From Variovorax sp. HW608 (GTDB lineage: Bacteria; Pseudomonadota; Gammaproteobacteria; Burkholderiales; Burkholderiaceae_C), in the NCBI RefSeq assembly GCF_900090195.1, contig NZ_LT607803.1, positions 2,170,001 to 2,234,000 on the forward strand: 64,000 nucleotides of DNA. Reading direction: 5' to 3'. Under the pieces are notes generated by a model that was not told the origin of the DNA, ran no database searches, and worked only from the letters and a program-made list of their open reading frames with translations. Below, one piece after another: positions 8,808 through 17,149 of the stretch (the stretch's first letter is position 1; every line of letters begins with the position of its first letter). A program made the translations under genes and the position numbers.

Positions 8808-10349
8808 TCAATGCGCACCGCCCGTATCGACCGGTGCCGATGATCGCGCCGGCCGGGTCAGCCAGACCACCGCGATCAGCAGCGCGAACAGCAGGGCCGA
8901 GCCCAGGAAGATGTCGTCCGCCGCGCGCGTGAAGGCCTGCTGGTCGATGAACCGGTTGAGCTGCGCCGCGGCCTGCTGCGCATCGAGACCCAGCTTGCCG
9001 AGCGCGGCGAATCCATCCGCGGCATCGGGGCTCGCGTAGGTGAAGAACTCGGTCAGGTGCGCGTGATGCAGGGTCGCGCGGTTGTCCCAGAGCGTCGTGG
9101 TGATCGAGGCGCCGAAGGCGCCCGCCGTGATGCGCACGAAGTTGCTGAGGCCGGTGGCCGACGCGATCTTCGAGGGCGGGAGCCCCGAGACGATGACCGC
9201 CACCAGCGGCGTGAACAGGCACGCAACCGCCGCGCCCTGGATGAAGGTCGGGACCATGATCGACCACTGGTCGACCTGCGGCGTGTACTGCGAGCGCATC
9301 AGCAGCACGGCGACGAACACGGCGAAGGAGGTCGTCGAGATCCACCGCGGGTCCACGCGGGGCAGGATCCGCCCGATGAATGGCGAGAGCAGCACCGCCA
9401 GCACGCCGACCGGCGCCAGCGCAAAGCCCGCCGCCGTGGCGGTGTAGCCCATGTACTGCTGCAGCCACAGCGGCAGCAGGACCACGTTGCCGAAGTAGAC
9501 CAGCCAGGCCAGCGACAGCGTCATCACGCCGATGGCGAAGTTGCGGCTCGCAAAGAGCCGCAGGTCGACGATCGGGTGCTCGGCCGTCAGTTCCCAGATG
9601 AGGAAGACGACGAAGCCGATGGCCACGACGACGGCCATCGCGACGATGGCGGGCGAGTGGAACCAGTCGAGCTCCTTGCCCTTGTCCAGCAGCACCTGCA
9701 GCGTGCCGACCCACAGCACCAGCAGGCCGAGACCCACCGCATCGATCGGCAGCTTGCGCGTGGGCGTCTCGCGGTGGCGGTAGATGGCCCAGGTCACGGC
9801 CGCAGCGAGGACGCCCACCGGCACGTTGATGTAGAAGATCCACGGCCACGACACGTTGTCGGTGATCCATCCGCCCAGCAGCGGCCCCGCGACCGGCGCG
9901 ACCAGCGTCGTCATCGACCACATCGACAGCGCGGTGCCCGAGCGCTGCGGCGGATAGGTGGACAGCAGCAGCGTCTGCGACAGCGGGATCATCGGCCCCG
10001 CGACGAGGCCCTGCAGGATGCGGAAGACGATCAGCGCCTCCAGCGTGGGCGCGAAGCCGCACAGCCACGAGGTGAGCACGAAGAGCAGCACGCTCGCGGT
10101 GAACAGGCGCACCGCGCCGACGCGCTGCGCCAGCCATCCCGTCAGCGGCACCGAGATCGCATTGGCGACCCCGAAGCTGGTGATGATCCACGTGCCCTGG
10201 TTCGGGCTCGCACCGAGGTTGCCGGCGATCGCGGGCAACGACACGTTGGCGATGGAGGTGTCCAGCACGTTCATGAACGTGGCCAGCGAGAGTGCGAGCG
10301 TGCCCAGGACGAGCGGGACGCCGGAGAGCGGGCGCGGTGCGGCGGACAT
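8808..10349 (-). CDS. emrB: DHA2-family MFS drug exporter (EmrB-like)
   Basis: The protein has 513 aa and about 14 predicted helices. Typical DHA2/EmrB features are FMNVLDTSIANVSLPAIAGN (motif D1-like), GWLAQRVGAVRLF (motif A) and RILQGLVAGPMIPLSQ. It exports hydrophobic toxicants by proton antiport, working with a membrane-fusion protein. It lies 20 bp downstream of the emrA-like gene, so the two form an operon. No TolC-type gene is adjacent. Specificity cannot be told from the sequence. Confidence 0.9.
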   Translation of the reverse strand: MSAAPRPLSGVPLVLGTLALSLATFMNVLDTSIANVSLPAIAGNLGASPNQGTWIITSFGVANAISVPLTGWLAQRVGAVRLFTASVLLFVLTSWLCGFAPTLEALIVFRILQGLVAGPMIPLSQTLLLSTYPPQRSGTALSMWSMTTLVAPVAGPLLGGWITDNVSWPWIFYINVPVGVLAAAVTWAIYRHRETPTRKLPIDAVGLGLLVLWVGTLQVLLDKGKELDWFHSPAIVAMAVVVAIGFVVFLIWELTAEHPIVDLRLFASRNFAIGVMTLSLAWLVYFGNVVLLPLWLQQYMGYTATAAGFALAPVGVLAVLLSPFIGRILPRVDPRWISTTSFAVFVAVLLMRSQYTPQVDQWSIMVPTFIQGAAVACLFTPLVAVIVSGLPPSKIASATGLSNFVRITAGAFGASITTTLWDNRATLHHAHLTEFFTYASPDAADGFAALGKLGLDAQQAAAQLNRFIDQQAFTRAADDIFLGSALLFALLIAVVWLTRPARSSAPVDTGGAH

Positions 10350-10369
10350 GGCGCAGCTTTCCTTCGCGC

Positions 10370-11665
10370 TCAGAGGGCGGACACCGCGGCGGGCGCCTTC
10401 GGCGTCCCCGCCACCTTGCGCACGTCCGTGGGTGCTGCGGCTGCGGTGGCATGCGTCGGGCTGTTGCCCGCAACGATGTCGTGCACCCGTTCGTCGGCGT
10501 TGTGCAGCAGGTCGTCGAAGACAGCGGTGCTCGCCACGGCTTGGACGCGCGGCGCATCGGCCAGCGTCTTGCCCGTGGCGTCGCGCACATCGACGCTGAC
10601 GTCCATCGAGAGGCCGACGCGCAGCGGATGCGCCGCGAGCTCGTCGGGCCGCAATTCGATGCGCACCGGCACGCGCTGCACGATCTTGATCCAGTTGCCG
10701 GTGGCGTTCTGCGCCGGCAGCAGCGAGAAGGCCGAGCCGGTTCCGGCACCCAGTCCGGCCACCTTGCCGCGGTAGTCGACCTTCTTGCCGTAGAAGTCCG
10801 CCTGAAGGCTCGCGGCCTGCCCGATGCGCAGCTTCTGCAACTGGCCTTCCTTGAAATTGGCATCGACCCAGACGCTGCGCAGCGGAACCACCGCCATGAG
10901 CGGCGTTCCGGCCGCAACCCGCTGTCCGACCTGCACGCCGCGCTTGGCGACGTATCCGTCGACCGGCGCCGGCAAGGCGGTGCGGTGAAGCGCGATGAAG
11001 GCTTCGCGCACCCGCGCGGCGGCCCGAAGCACGCTCGGATGCGTCTCGGCGGTGGTGCCGTCGGTGAGTGCCTGGTTCGAGGCGAGCTGCTGGCGCGCGG
11101 CCGCCAGGGCGGCCTGCGCGGCAACCAGGCCGCTGCGCACCGAAGCGAGCTGCGCGTTGGTGTGATTGAACTCTTCCTTGCTCACCGCGCCATCGCGCAG
11201 GAGGGCGGTGCGCCGCTGCGCATCGTCCTCGGCCTTGGCGACGTCGCTGCGCGCCTTGTCGACGTCCGCCTCACGCAGCCTGACCTGCGCTGCCAGCGTG
11301 CCGTTGTTGGCATAGAGCGTGCGCACCTCGCGCACGGTCTGAGCGAGCTGGGCCTCTGCCTGCTCCAGCGTCACCCGTGCATCGACCGCATCGAGCAGCA
11401 CCAGGTCTTGACCGGCCTTCACGAAATCCGTGTCGTCCGCGCCGATGGCGATCACCGTGCCGCTGACCTGCGGCGTGATCTGCACGATGTTGCCTTGCAC
11501 ATAGGCGTTGTCCGTCGACTCATGGCGGCTTGCGGACACCGCGAAGTAGCCGCCGTAGGCGAGCGCGCCGACGGCCACGACGGCCCCGACCGCGGTCAGC
11601 CACTTGCGCCGCTTCGCGAGGTTCGCCGCGACGGGGGAATCGGTGCCTTCAATCTTCGTGGTCAT
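10370..11665 (-). CDS. emrA: HlyD-family membrane fusion protein (EmrA-like)
   Basis: The protein has 431 aa from the ATG at 11665, chosen because MTTKIEGTDSPVAANLAKRRK leads straight into one membrane anchor (about residues 21-40) and a GGAG lies 9 nt upstream. HlyD features follow: STDNAYVQGNIVQITPQVSG (lipoyl half), a coiled coil at about 95-200, PVDGYVAKRGVQVGQ (second lipoyl half) and VWVDANFKEGQLQ. It bridges the EmrB-like exporter to an outer-membrane channel. It is the first gene of the emrAB pair. Confidence 0.9.
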   Translation of the reverse strand: MTTKIEGTDSPVAANLAKRRKWLTAVGAVVAVGALAYGGYFAVSASRHESTDNAYVQGNIVQITPQVSGTVIAIGADDTDFVKAGQDLVLLDAVDARVTLEQAEAQLAQTVREVRTLYANNGTLAAQVRLREADVDKARSDVAKAEDDAQRRTALLRDGAVSKEEFNHTNAQLASVRSGLVAAQAALAAARQQLASNQALTDGTTAETHPSVLRAAARVREAFIALHRTALPAPVDGYVAKRGVQVGQRVAAGTPLMAVVPLRSVWVDANFKEGQLQKLRIGQAASLQADFYGKKVDYRGKVAGLGAGTGSAFSLLPAQNATGNWIKIVQRVPVRIELRPDELAAHPLRVGLSMDVSVDVRDATGKTLADAPRVQAVASTAVFDDLLHNADERVHDIVAGNSPTHATAAAAPTDVRKVAGTPKAPAAVSAL

Positions 11666-11689
11666 GATGAGGATCTCCGCCAGAGAGTC

Positions 11690-11709
11690 GTCGAATATCG
11701 ATATCGCAA
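11690..11709. promoter_or_regulatory. Palindromic candidate operator upstream of emrAB
   Basis: The perfect palindrome ATATCGATAT sits at 11695-11704 inside a longer near-palindrome, about 30 bp upstream of the emrA start. AT-rich dyads at this place often bind a local repressor of efflux genes, but no regulator gene lies in the 211-bp gap between emrA and the maoC-like gene. The dyad is seen; the function is only a suggestion. Confidence 0.35.
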
Positions 11710-11876
11710 TGTAGGAATCGAAGCGGAGAAGAAACAGCGCGAAACGGCCAAAACGCTTTTCGCGGAGTCTCAACAATCGAGCATTCCGGATCCCGCAAAA
11801 GACCGTTGCAGGGAGGTCCCTTCCGCGCCGAGGCGAGTCGGCTTAGATTGAGCGCCGACCCAACGAGGAGCAACTC

Positions 11877-12332
11877 ATGACCCAGCCCCTTCTCTACTTC
11901 GACGATCTGAAGGTCGGCGACACGTTCACGACCGGCAGCCACGAGGTGAAGACCGAGGACATCAAGCGCTTCGCGAGCGAGTTCGACCCCCAGCCCTTCC
12001 ATCTCGACGAGTCCGCGGCGCAGGGCACCTTCTTCGACGGGCTCGCCGCCAGCGGCTGGCATACCGCCGCGCTCACGATGCGCTTGCTCGTCACCGGCGG
12101 GCCTCGTCTCGCCAACGGCATCATCGGAGCCGGCGGTGGAATCGAGTGGAAGGCGCCGACGCGGCCCGGCGACGTGCTGCATGTCGAGAGCGAGGTGGTC
12201 GAACTGATCCCGTCTCGCTCGCGTCCCGACCGGGGCATGGTCGTGCTGCGCTCGAAGACCCTGACGCAGCGGGGCGACGTCGTGCAGGAGTTGACGGCCA
12301 AGCTGATGGTGACGCGCCGCAGTTCTGCCTAG
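11877..12332 (+). CDS. MaoC-like (R)-hydratase / hotdog-fold dehydratase
   Basis: The protein has 151 aa. It has the hotdog fold with the hydratase-2 signature FASEFDPQPFHLDESAAQGTFF, where Asp and His around residues 38-43 are the expected catalytic pair, and GLAASGWHTAALTMRLL. Such enzymes reversibly hydrate enoyl-CoA thioesters. The substrate here is unknown and there is no beta-oxidation operon around it. AACGAGGAGCAACTC supplies the ribosome binding site. Its stop TAG shares the tetranucleotide CTAG with the stop of the convergent lysR gene. Confidence 0.85.
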   Translation: MTQPLLYFDDLKVGDTFTTGSHEVKTEDIKRFASEFDPQPFHLDESAAQGTFFDGLAASGWHTAALTMRLLVTGGPRLANGIIGAGGGIEWKAPTRPGDVLHVESEVVELIPSRSRPDRGMVVLRSKTLTQRGDVVQELTAKLMVTRRSSA

Positions 12333-13255
12333 CGGACTGGCCGGGGCCGTCGCTGGAGGAACTCGTGGCCTTCGAAGAGCTCGACGACCCAGTCGATGAA
12401 CACCCGCACCTTCGCACTGAGATAGCGGTTCGGCGGGTAGATCACGTTGACCGGGATGCGGTCGATCGTCCAGTCCTCGAAGAGCGTGACCAGGCCGCCG
12501 TCGGCCAGCGCGGGCTCCACGCCATACGTGGGCGCCTGGATGATGCCGAGCCCTGCGGTGCCCGCGGCGAGATAGGCGTTCGTGTCGTTCACCACCAGCC
12601 GATGCGCAAGGGAGAGTTCGAGGCGTTCCTCGCCTTTTCTGAAGCGAAACGGCAGCGGCTTGCCCGCGCGTGACGAACTCAGGCCGATGGTCGGCAATGC
12701 GTAGAGGTCCTGCGGATTCGCGGGCGTTCCATGCGCCGCGAGGAACTGCGGCGTCGCGACGGTGGTAAAGCGGAACTCGCCGACACGGCGCGCAACAAGG
12801 AACTGGTCCGTGACTTCGCCCACGCGGATCGCGCAGTCGATGCCCTCAGCCACCAGATCGGCCTGCCGGTTGGTGGCGCCGAGTTCGACCTGCACCTGCG
12901 GATAGCGCCGGTAGAACTCGTCGAGGGCGGGCACGATGACCAGCGCGGCCAAGCCGGCGGCGGTCTCGATCCGTACGTTTCCGGAAGGGGAAGCGGCCGA
13001 CTGCTTCGCGGACGATTCGATGTCCGCCAGTTCGGCGAGGAGGCGCACGACGCGCTCGTAGTAGCTGGCGCCTTCGGCCGTCACCGTGACCGACCGGGTG
13101 GTCCGGTGGAGTAGCCGAATCTTGAGGTCTTCCTCGAGGCTCTGGATCAGTCGCGTGACCGTGGCATTGGGAAGATTGAGCGTGTCGGCTGCCTTGGTGA
13201 AGGTGCCGGCCTCCACCACACGCACGAAGGCGGTCATTGCGGCAATGCGGTCCAT
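12329..13255 (-). CDS. LysR-family transcriptional regulator
   Basis: The protein has 308 aa from the ATG at 13255. The winged HTH spans about residues 1-60 (FVRVVEAGTFTKAADTLNLP, then VTRLIQSLEEDLKIRLLHRT). The effector domain follows from about 90 and resembles the CrgA/DsdC-like group common in Burkholderiales. Transcription is divergent from the ChaC-like gene; the 141-bp gap holds a T-N11-A dyad (13325-13339), so it may control that gene and itself. The open frame extends upstream of the start but that part has no LysR homology. The effector is unknown. Confidence 0.9.
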   Translation of the reverse strand: MDRIAAMTAFVRVVEAGTFTKAADTLNLPNATVTRLIQSLEEDLKIRLLHRTTRSVTVTAEGASYYERVVRLLAELADIESSAKQSAASPSGNVRIETAAGLAALVIVPALDEFYRRYPQVQVELGATNRQADLVAEGIDCAIRVGEVTDQFLVARRVGEFRFTTVATPQFLAAHGTPANPQDLYALPTIGLSSSRAGKPLPFRFRKGEERLELSLAHRLVVNDTNAYLAAGTAGLGIIQAPTYGVEPALADGGLVTLFEDWTIDRIPVNVIYPPNRYLSAKVRVFIDWVVELFEGHEFLQRRPRPVR

Positions 13256-13324
13256 GCTTGCAGGCCCTCCCGACTGAAGTGCTGCGGGATGATACCCCTG
13301 CACATCCGAAGCCGATGCCGCTCG

Positions 13325-13339
13325 TTGCGCGTTTCGCAA
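13325..13339. promoter_or_regulatory. Candidate LysR-type operator (T-N11-A dyad)
   Basis: TTGCGCGTTTCGCAA is a perfect 5-bp inverted repeat with a 5-bp spacer and contains a T-N11-A core, the usual LysR-type recognition pattern. It lies between the divergent lysR gene and the ChaC-like gene. The pattern is short, so chance occurrence is possible. Confidence 0.4.
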
Positions 13340-13396
13340 TGGCCTATTGCTTCGGCGGAGGTGTCTGTCTGTCGCGCCGTTTCGTAGATTCATGGG

Positions 13397-14089
13397 ATGC
13401 CAATTGAACTGGACCCGGCTGCGCTCGGAATGCGCGAGCGGCTGTCGCATGCCGACTTTCTCGCGAACGCCCGGGCAAGCGCTCCCGCCGGCTTCAGGAT
13501 GCGTACCCACGCGGAATTCGAGGGAACGCGGGAACGAATCCTGAGCAGTCACCGTACCGGCGATCCGCTTCATGTCTTTGCCTACGGCTCGTTGATGTGG
13601 AACCCTGCGCTGGAGCACGACGGCCAATTCAAGGCGCGCATCCATGGCTGGCATCGCAGCTTCTGCATCCGCAATTTCGTCGGCCGTGGTACGCCCGAAT
13701 GCCCGGGCCTGATGCTCGCGCTCGACAAGGGAGGCTCCTGCAACGGCGTGCTGTTGCGCATTCCCGCATCGAAGGTCAGCCAAGAGGCGGCCATCCTGTG
13801 GCGCCGCGAGATGACCTGGGGCACCTACGAGGCACGCTGGGTGACCGCGTGGGTCGACTCGGCGCCCGTGCCGGCGCTGGTCTTCGTCGTCGATCGACGG
13901 CATGAGCGCTATGTCGGAAAGCTGTCGCTGCAGGAGACCGCACGCCTCATCAACTGCGGACGCGGCGTGCTCGGAACCTGTAGTGAATACTTCGATGCGA
14001 CCGTGCGCAAGCTCAGGGAACTCGGTATCCGCGACGCGGCGATGGAGCGCCTCCATGAAGTGGTCGGGCATGTTCGAGCTTCTTCTTGA
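13397..14089 (+). CDS. ChaC-like gamma-glutamylcyclotransferase
   Basis: The protein has 230 aa. VFAYGSLMWNP (residues 60-70) is the substrate-binding YGSL loop of the family. RIHGWHRSFC and a TPECPGLMLALD segment, where the catalytic acid lies near the Cys-Pro-Gly, match ChaC proteins. ChaC enzymes cleave glutathione to 5-oxoproline and Cys-Gly in the cytoplasm. The length fits. It faces away from the lysR gene at 13255, which may regulate it. Confidence 0.85.
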   Translation: MPIELDPAALGMRERLSHADFLANARASAPAGFRMRTHAEFEGTRERILSSHRTGDPLHVFAYGSLMWNPALEHDGQFKARIHGWHRSFCIRNFVGRGTPECPGLMLALDKGGSCNGVLLRIPASKVSQEAAILWRREMTWGTYEARWVTAWVDSAPVPALVFVVDRRHERYVGKLSLQETARLINCGRGVLGTCSEYFDATVRKLRELGIRDAAMERLHEVVGHVRASS

Positions 14090-14198
14090 GCCGTCAAGCC
14101 CCGGTTTTCCCCTTCGCCGGTGCATGACTCTGTGGATAACTCGATGCGTATCTCGCCGGAGCCGCTTCCTGATTGGCTTTCCTTGCGATGCTCACCGA

Positions 14199-14618
14199 AT
14201 GGGCAGGGGGAAACTATATTTTTGCCGCGCTGTCGGCAGTGGCAGGCAGACGCGCGAAGTTGTCGCCGACCCGGCGCTGATGGCCCGACTGCGGCTCGAC
14301 CCGTCCCGGCAACTGCTCGGTGCGCAATGCTCCGGCACGCTCATCCTGGCCAAGCTGGGGCTGCTCGACGGCGTGCCCGCCTGCACGGATCTGATCACGA
14401 AGCCGTGGGTCGAGGAGGCCGGCGTCTGTGTCCTGAACCAGCCGTTCGTCGCCAAAGGCAATGTCGCGACCGCGGGCGGCTGCCTGGCGTCGCAGTATCT
14501 GGCCGCGTGGATGATTGCCCGGCTGGAGGGCATCGAGGCGGCCAAAAGCGCGATGCACTACGTCGCTCCTGTGGGAGAGAAGGACGAATACTTCCTGCAA
14601 GAGGTTCAGACGCGATAG
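14199..14618 (+). pseudogene. Truncated DJ-1/PfpI family gene (C-terminal part only)
   Basis: From about 14230 the frame encodes the C-terminal two thirds of a DJ-1/PfpI protein. LLGAQCSGTLILAKLGLLDG contains the nucleophile-elbow cysteine, and KGNVATAGGCLASQYLAAWM follows. Family members are roughly 190-230 aa with an N-terminal Rossmann-like part (GFxLDLxGP type) that is absent. The longest in-frame ATG gives only 139 aa. The upstream 110 bp shows no matching coding sequence, so the 5' end was deleted. The 3' end overlaps the convergent SDR gene by 13 bp. Probably non-functional. Confidence 0.65.
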
Positions 14619-15406
14619 CGCTGCGCCGCGCTGGCGTGCGAGAGATTGGGTGCGAGGACCTGGCGTGCGGCTTCGAAGCGCTCCCAGTCGCCGACATCCG
14701 GCAGCGCGGGGATGGAAACCAGTTCCTTCCGATCGAAGCCGACCAGCGACGCGTCGACCAGGTCCTCGGCACTCATGACGATCTGCTCCGGCAGTGCATC
14801 GACCGGCGTGCCTGCGATCTCCCAGAAATCGGTGCGCGTGGCGCCGGGCAGGACGGCCTGAACCTGGATCCCATGCGGGCCGAGTTCGTGTGCCAGCGAT
14901 TGGGTGAAGGCAAGCACGAAAGCCTTGCTGCCGCCGTAGGTTCCGTTGAGTAGTTCCGGCGTCAGCGCAACGATCGAGGCGATGTTGATGATGGCGCCCG
15001 TGCCACGGCGAATCATGCCGGGCGCGGCCGCTCGGGTCAGGCGCGTCAGCGCCGTCACATTGAGCTGGATCATTTCCTCCAGGCGATCGGCGTCGGACTC
15101 GACGAGCGTGCTCGTGGCGCCGATGCCGGCGTTGTTCACGAGGATGCCGATCCGGTCGTCGGACCGCAGCACCTGCTCGACGCGCAGCACGTCTTCCTTG
15201 CGCGTCAGGTCTGCAGCAAGCACTTCGATCCTGCGGCCGGTGTCGGCGTGCAGTTTCGCCGCCAGCGTCCTGAGCTTGTCCGCGCTGCGCGCCACCAGGA
15301 TGAGGTCGTGGCCGCGTCGGGCCAGCCTGTCGGCGTAGATCGCGCCGATGCCGCTGGACGCACCGGTCACGAGGGCGACGGTCTTGGCGTTGTGGTTCGG
15401 GTTCAT
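14606..15406 (-). CDS. Short-chain dehydrogenase/reductase (YqjQ/DltE-like)
   Basis: The protein has 266 aa. The NAD(P) motif is VALVTGASSGIGAIYADRLA, then NNAGIG and the catalytic S...YGGSK (TYGGSKAFVLAFTQ). The start at 15406 has GAGGAATTCAC in front of it and begins MNPNHNAKTVALVTG. It reduces or oxidises an unknown carbonyl or alcohol. The C-terminus extends about 30 residues past the core, as in the group of SDRs annotated as short-chain dehydrogenases of family 2. It has no clear functional partner here. Confidence 0.85.
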   Translation of the reverse strand: MNPNHNAKTVALVTGASSGIGAIYADRLARRGHDLILVARSADKLRTLAAKLHADTGRRIEVLAADLTRKEDVLRVEQVLRSDDRIGILVNNAGIGATSTLVESDADRLEEMIQLNVTALTRLTRAAAPGMIRRGTGAIINIASIVALTPELLNGTYGGSKAFVLAFTQSLAHELGPHGIQVQAVLPGATRTDFWEIAGTPVDALPEQIVMSAEDLVDASLVGFDRKELVSIPALPDVGDWERFEAARQVLAPNLSHASAAQRYRV

Positions 15407-15506
15407 GTGAATTCCTCGGAAAGGGGTTGACAGGACTCTGGCCATTCAGGGCAGCGCGATGGATGGCTGCCCTGTGCGATGAAGTTTGTGCCGCGGGACC
15501 AGGAAG

Positions 15507-15529
15507 AAAAACCACCCATTCAGGAGTGG
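15507..15529 (-). terminator. Candidate rho-independent terminator after the mdtNOP-like operon
   Basis: Read on the minus strand, CCACTC and GGGTGG form a 6-bp stem (one G-T pair) around a 6-nt loop, followed directly by five Ts. It sits 85 bp after the stop of the outer-membrane factor gene, the last gene of the ytcA-mdtNOP-like unit. The stem is short, so efficiency is uncertain. Confidence 0.5.
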
Positions 15530-15613
15530 CGCATTGCGCAGACTGCAAAAATCCGCGCCCTTTTCCAGCGACAGCAATAAGTCCGTGGCGCCGCCTTCTT
15601 CGCTGCGGCCAAT

Positions 15614-17149
15614 CTAGGGCAGCGCCGCACCGAGCGAACCGGTCGCGAAGGCCAGCGTCGCCGCCGCCGAGAGCGCGTGGCTGTACGCATCGGCCGCCGC
15701 ATTGCGGGCCAGCAGCCATTGCGTGTCGGCGAGGGCAACTTCCGTGACCGTGCCGACGCCGTGGCGGTAGGCATCCAGGCGTGCATCGAAGGTGATGCGC
15801 GCTGCGGCGTCCAGCGCGGTCGCCGCCTCGAAGGCGGCGAGGCTGGTCTGCAGCGCATCCTGTGCCTGCACGATCTGCAGGACCGCGTCCGAGCGCGTCT
15901 TGTCCAGCACCGCCATCGCCTTGTCCACGTCGGCGCGGGCCTGTTCGCGGGCCGAGTTGCGCAGGCCGCCGTCGTAGAGCGGAACCGAGACGCCGAACAG
16001 CAGCGATCCGCCCGCTCCGCGGCTGGTCACGTTGTTGGTGATCGACTGCTGGTCGAACGACGGGAGCGCCGTCACGCCCAGCCGGCCCGTGCCGTAGGTG
16101 CCGACGGCCGAGGCGAAGACCTTGGGCTTGAAGGCCGCCTCGGCCGCGGCCGCCTTGGCCATGCTCGCCTTCTGCGCCGCATACGCGGCCAGCATGTCGG
16201 GCCGGCGCGCGAGGGCTTCGGACACGATCTTCTCGACCGGCTCTGCCATCGACGCGGAGAGCTTGCGGCCCGATACATCCGCCACCTGGAGCCGCGTGAG
16301 CGGTGAGATGCCCATGGCCGAGAGCAGCGCCACGTAGGTGGTCTGCGCCGCGCCCTGCGCTTGCACGCGCGCGAGTTGCGCCTGCGCGGTCGCCTGGTGC
16401 GTCTGCGCGACGTCGATGACGGTGCCGACGCCATGCTTGTAGCGGTCCTGCGCGGCGGCCTCGATCTCGCGCGCGTTGACCAGCGCCTTCTCCGCGTCGT
16501 CGACATGCGTGCGCGCGGCGGCATGCGCATAGAACGCCAGGCTCACGTCGTGGATCACGCGCTGGTGCGCGAAGGTGAAAACGATGTTCGACGCCGACGA
16601 GAGCTGCTCGGTCGCCTCGACCACCGCATCGCGCTCGCCGAAATCGAAGAGCAGCCATTGCAGCGCCAGCGCACCCACCGCACCGCTGCCGGACAGGTTG
16701 TTGTTCACGCCGATGCCGAGCGTCGAGTTCTGCGAATTGAAGCGCTGGTAGCCGCCGATCGCGCTGGCCGACAGATGCGGCAGGTAGGCCGCCCGCGCGA
16801 TGCCCACCGCCGAAGCGGCCGCGCGCGCGGTGGCCCAGGCGACGCGCGTCTGCGGGCTGTTGGACTGCGCGATGTCGATGAGTTCGGGCAGCGTGTAGGC
16901 ATGGTCCGCATCGATGGTCGGCGGCGCCGGCGGCAGGACGCCCAGCGCCGGGTTGGGCGGCAGCACATGCGACACCGCCGCGCCGCCCGATTCGCCGGCC
17001 GTCCTGGCGGGCCGGATGTTCCCGGCCGCATCGACCGAGGGACGCCACGGCCGGTCGGGCGAAGGCGGCGCGAGATCGGCCGGCGGCGCGGCGCAGGCGG
17101 CCAGCAGGCAAGCCGCTGCGAGGTGCATCGACGCGCTACGCCGCCGCAT
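15614..17149 (-). CDS. mdtP: Outer-membrane efflux lipoprotein (NodT/MdtP-like)
   Basis: The protein has 511 aa from the ATG at 17149. MRRRSASMHLAAACLLAAC gives a lipoprotein signal with lipobox LLAAC. Two outer-membrane efflux protein repeats follow (about 90-290 and 310-505), with the paired motifs YKHGVGTVIDVAQTHQAT and YRHGVGTVTEVALADTQ that mark the TolC/NodT duplication. It would form the trimeric exit duct for the MdtNO-like pump. It overlaps the 3' end of the FUSC gene by 14 bp, showing tight operon structure. The frame is open further upstream but only as a shadow of the FUSC gene. Confidence 0.88.
   Translation of the reverse strand: MRRRSASMHLAAACLLAACAAPPADLAPPSPDRPWRPSVDAAGNIRPARTAGESGGAAVSHVLPPNPALGVLPPAPPTIDADHAYTLPELIDIAQSNSPQTRVAWATARAAASAVGIARAAYLPHLSASAIGGYQRFNSQNSTLGIGVNNNLSGSGAVGALALQWLLFDFGERDAVVEATEQLSSASNIVFTFAHQRVIHDVSLAFYAHAAARTHVDDAEKALVNAREIEAAAQDRYKHGVGTVIDVAQTHQATAQAQLARVQAQGAAQTTYVALLSAMGISPLTRLQVADVSGRKLSASMAEPVEKIVSEALARRPDMLAAYAAQKASMAKAAAAEAAFKPKVFASAVGTYGTGRLGVTALPSFDQQSITNNVTSRGAGGSLLFGVSVPLYDGGLRNSAREQARADVDKAMAVLDKTRSDAVLQIVQAQDALQTSLAAFEAATALDAAARITFDARLDAYRHGVGTVTEVALADTQWLLARNAAADAYSHALSAAATLAFATGSLGAALP

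Noticed and set aside
13902..14618. Full 238-codon frame ending with the PfpI-like part
   Set aside because: Only the last third shows DJ-1/PfpI homology; the first part overlaps the ChaC gene in another frame, so I kept just the truncated remnant.
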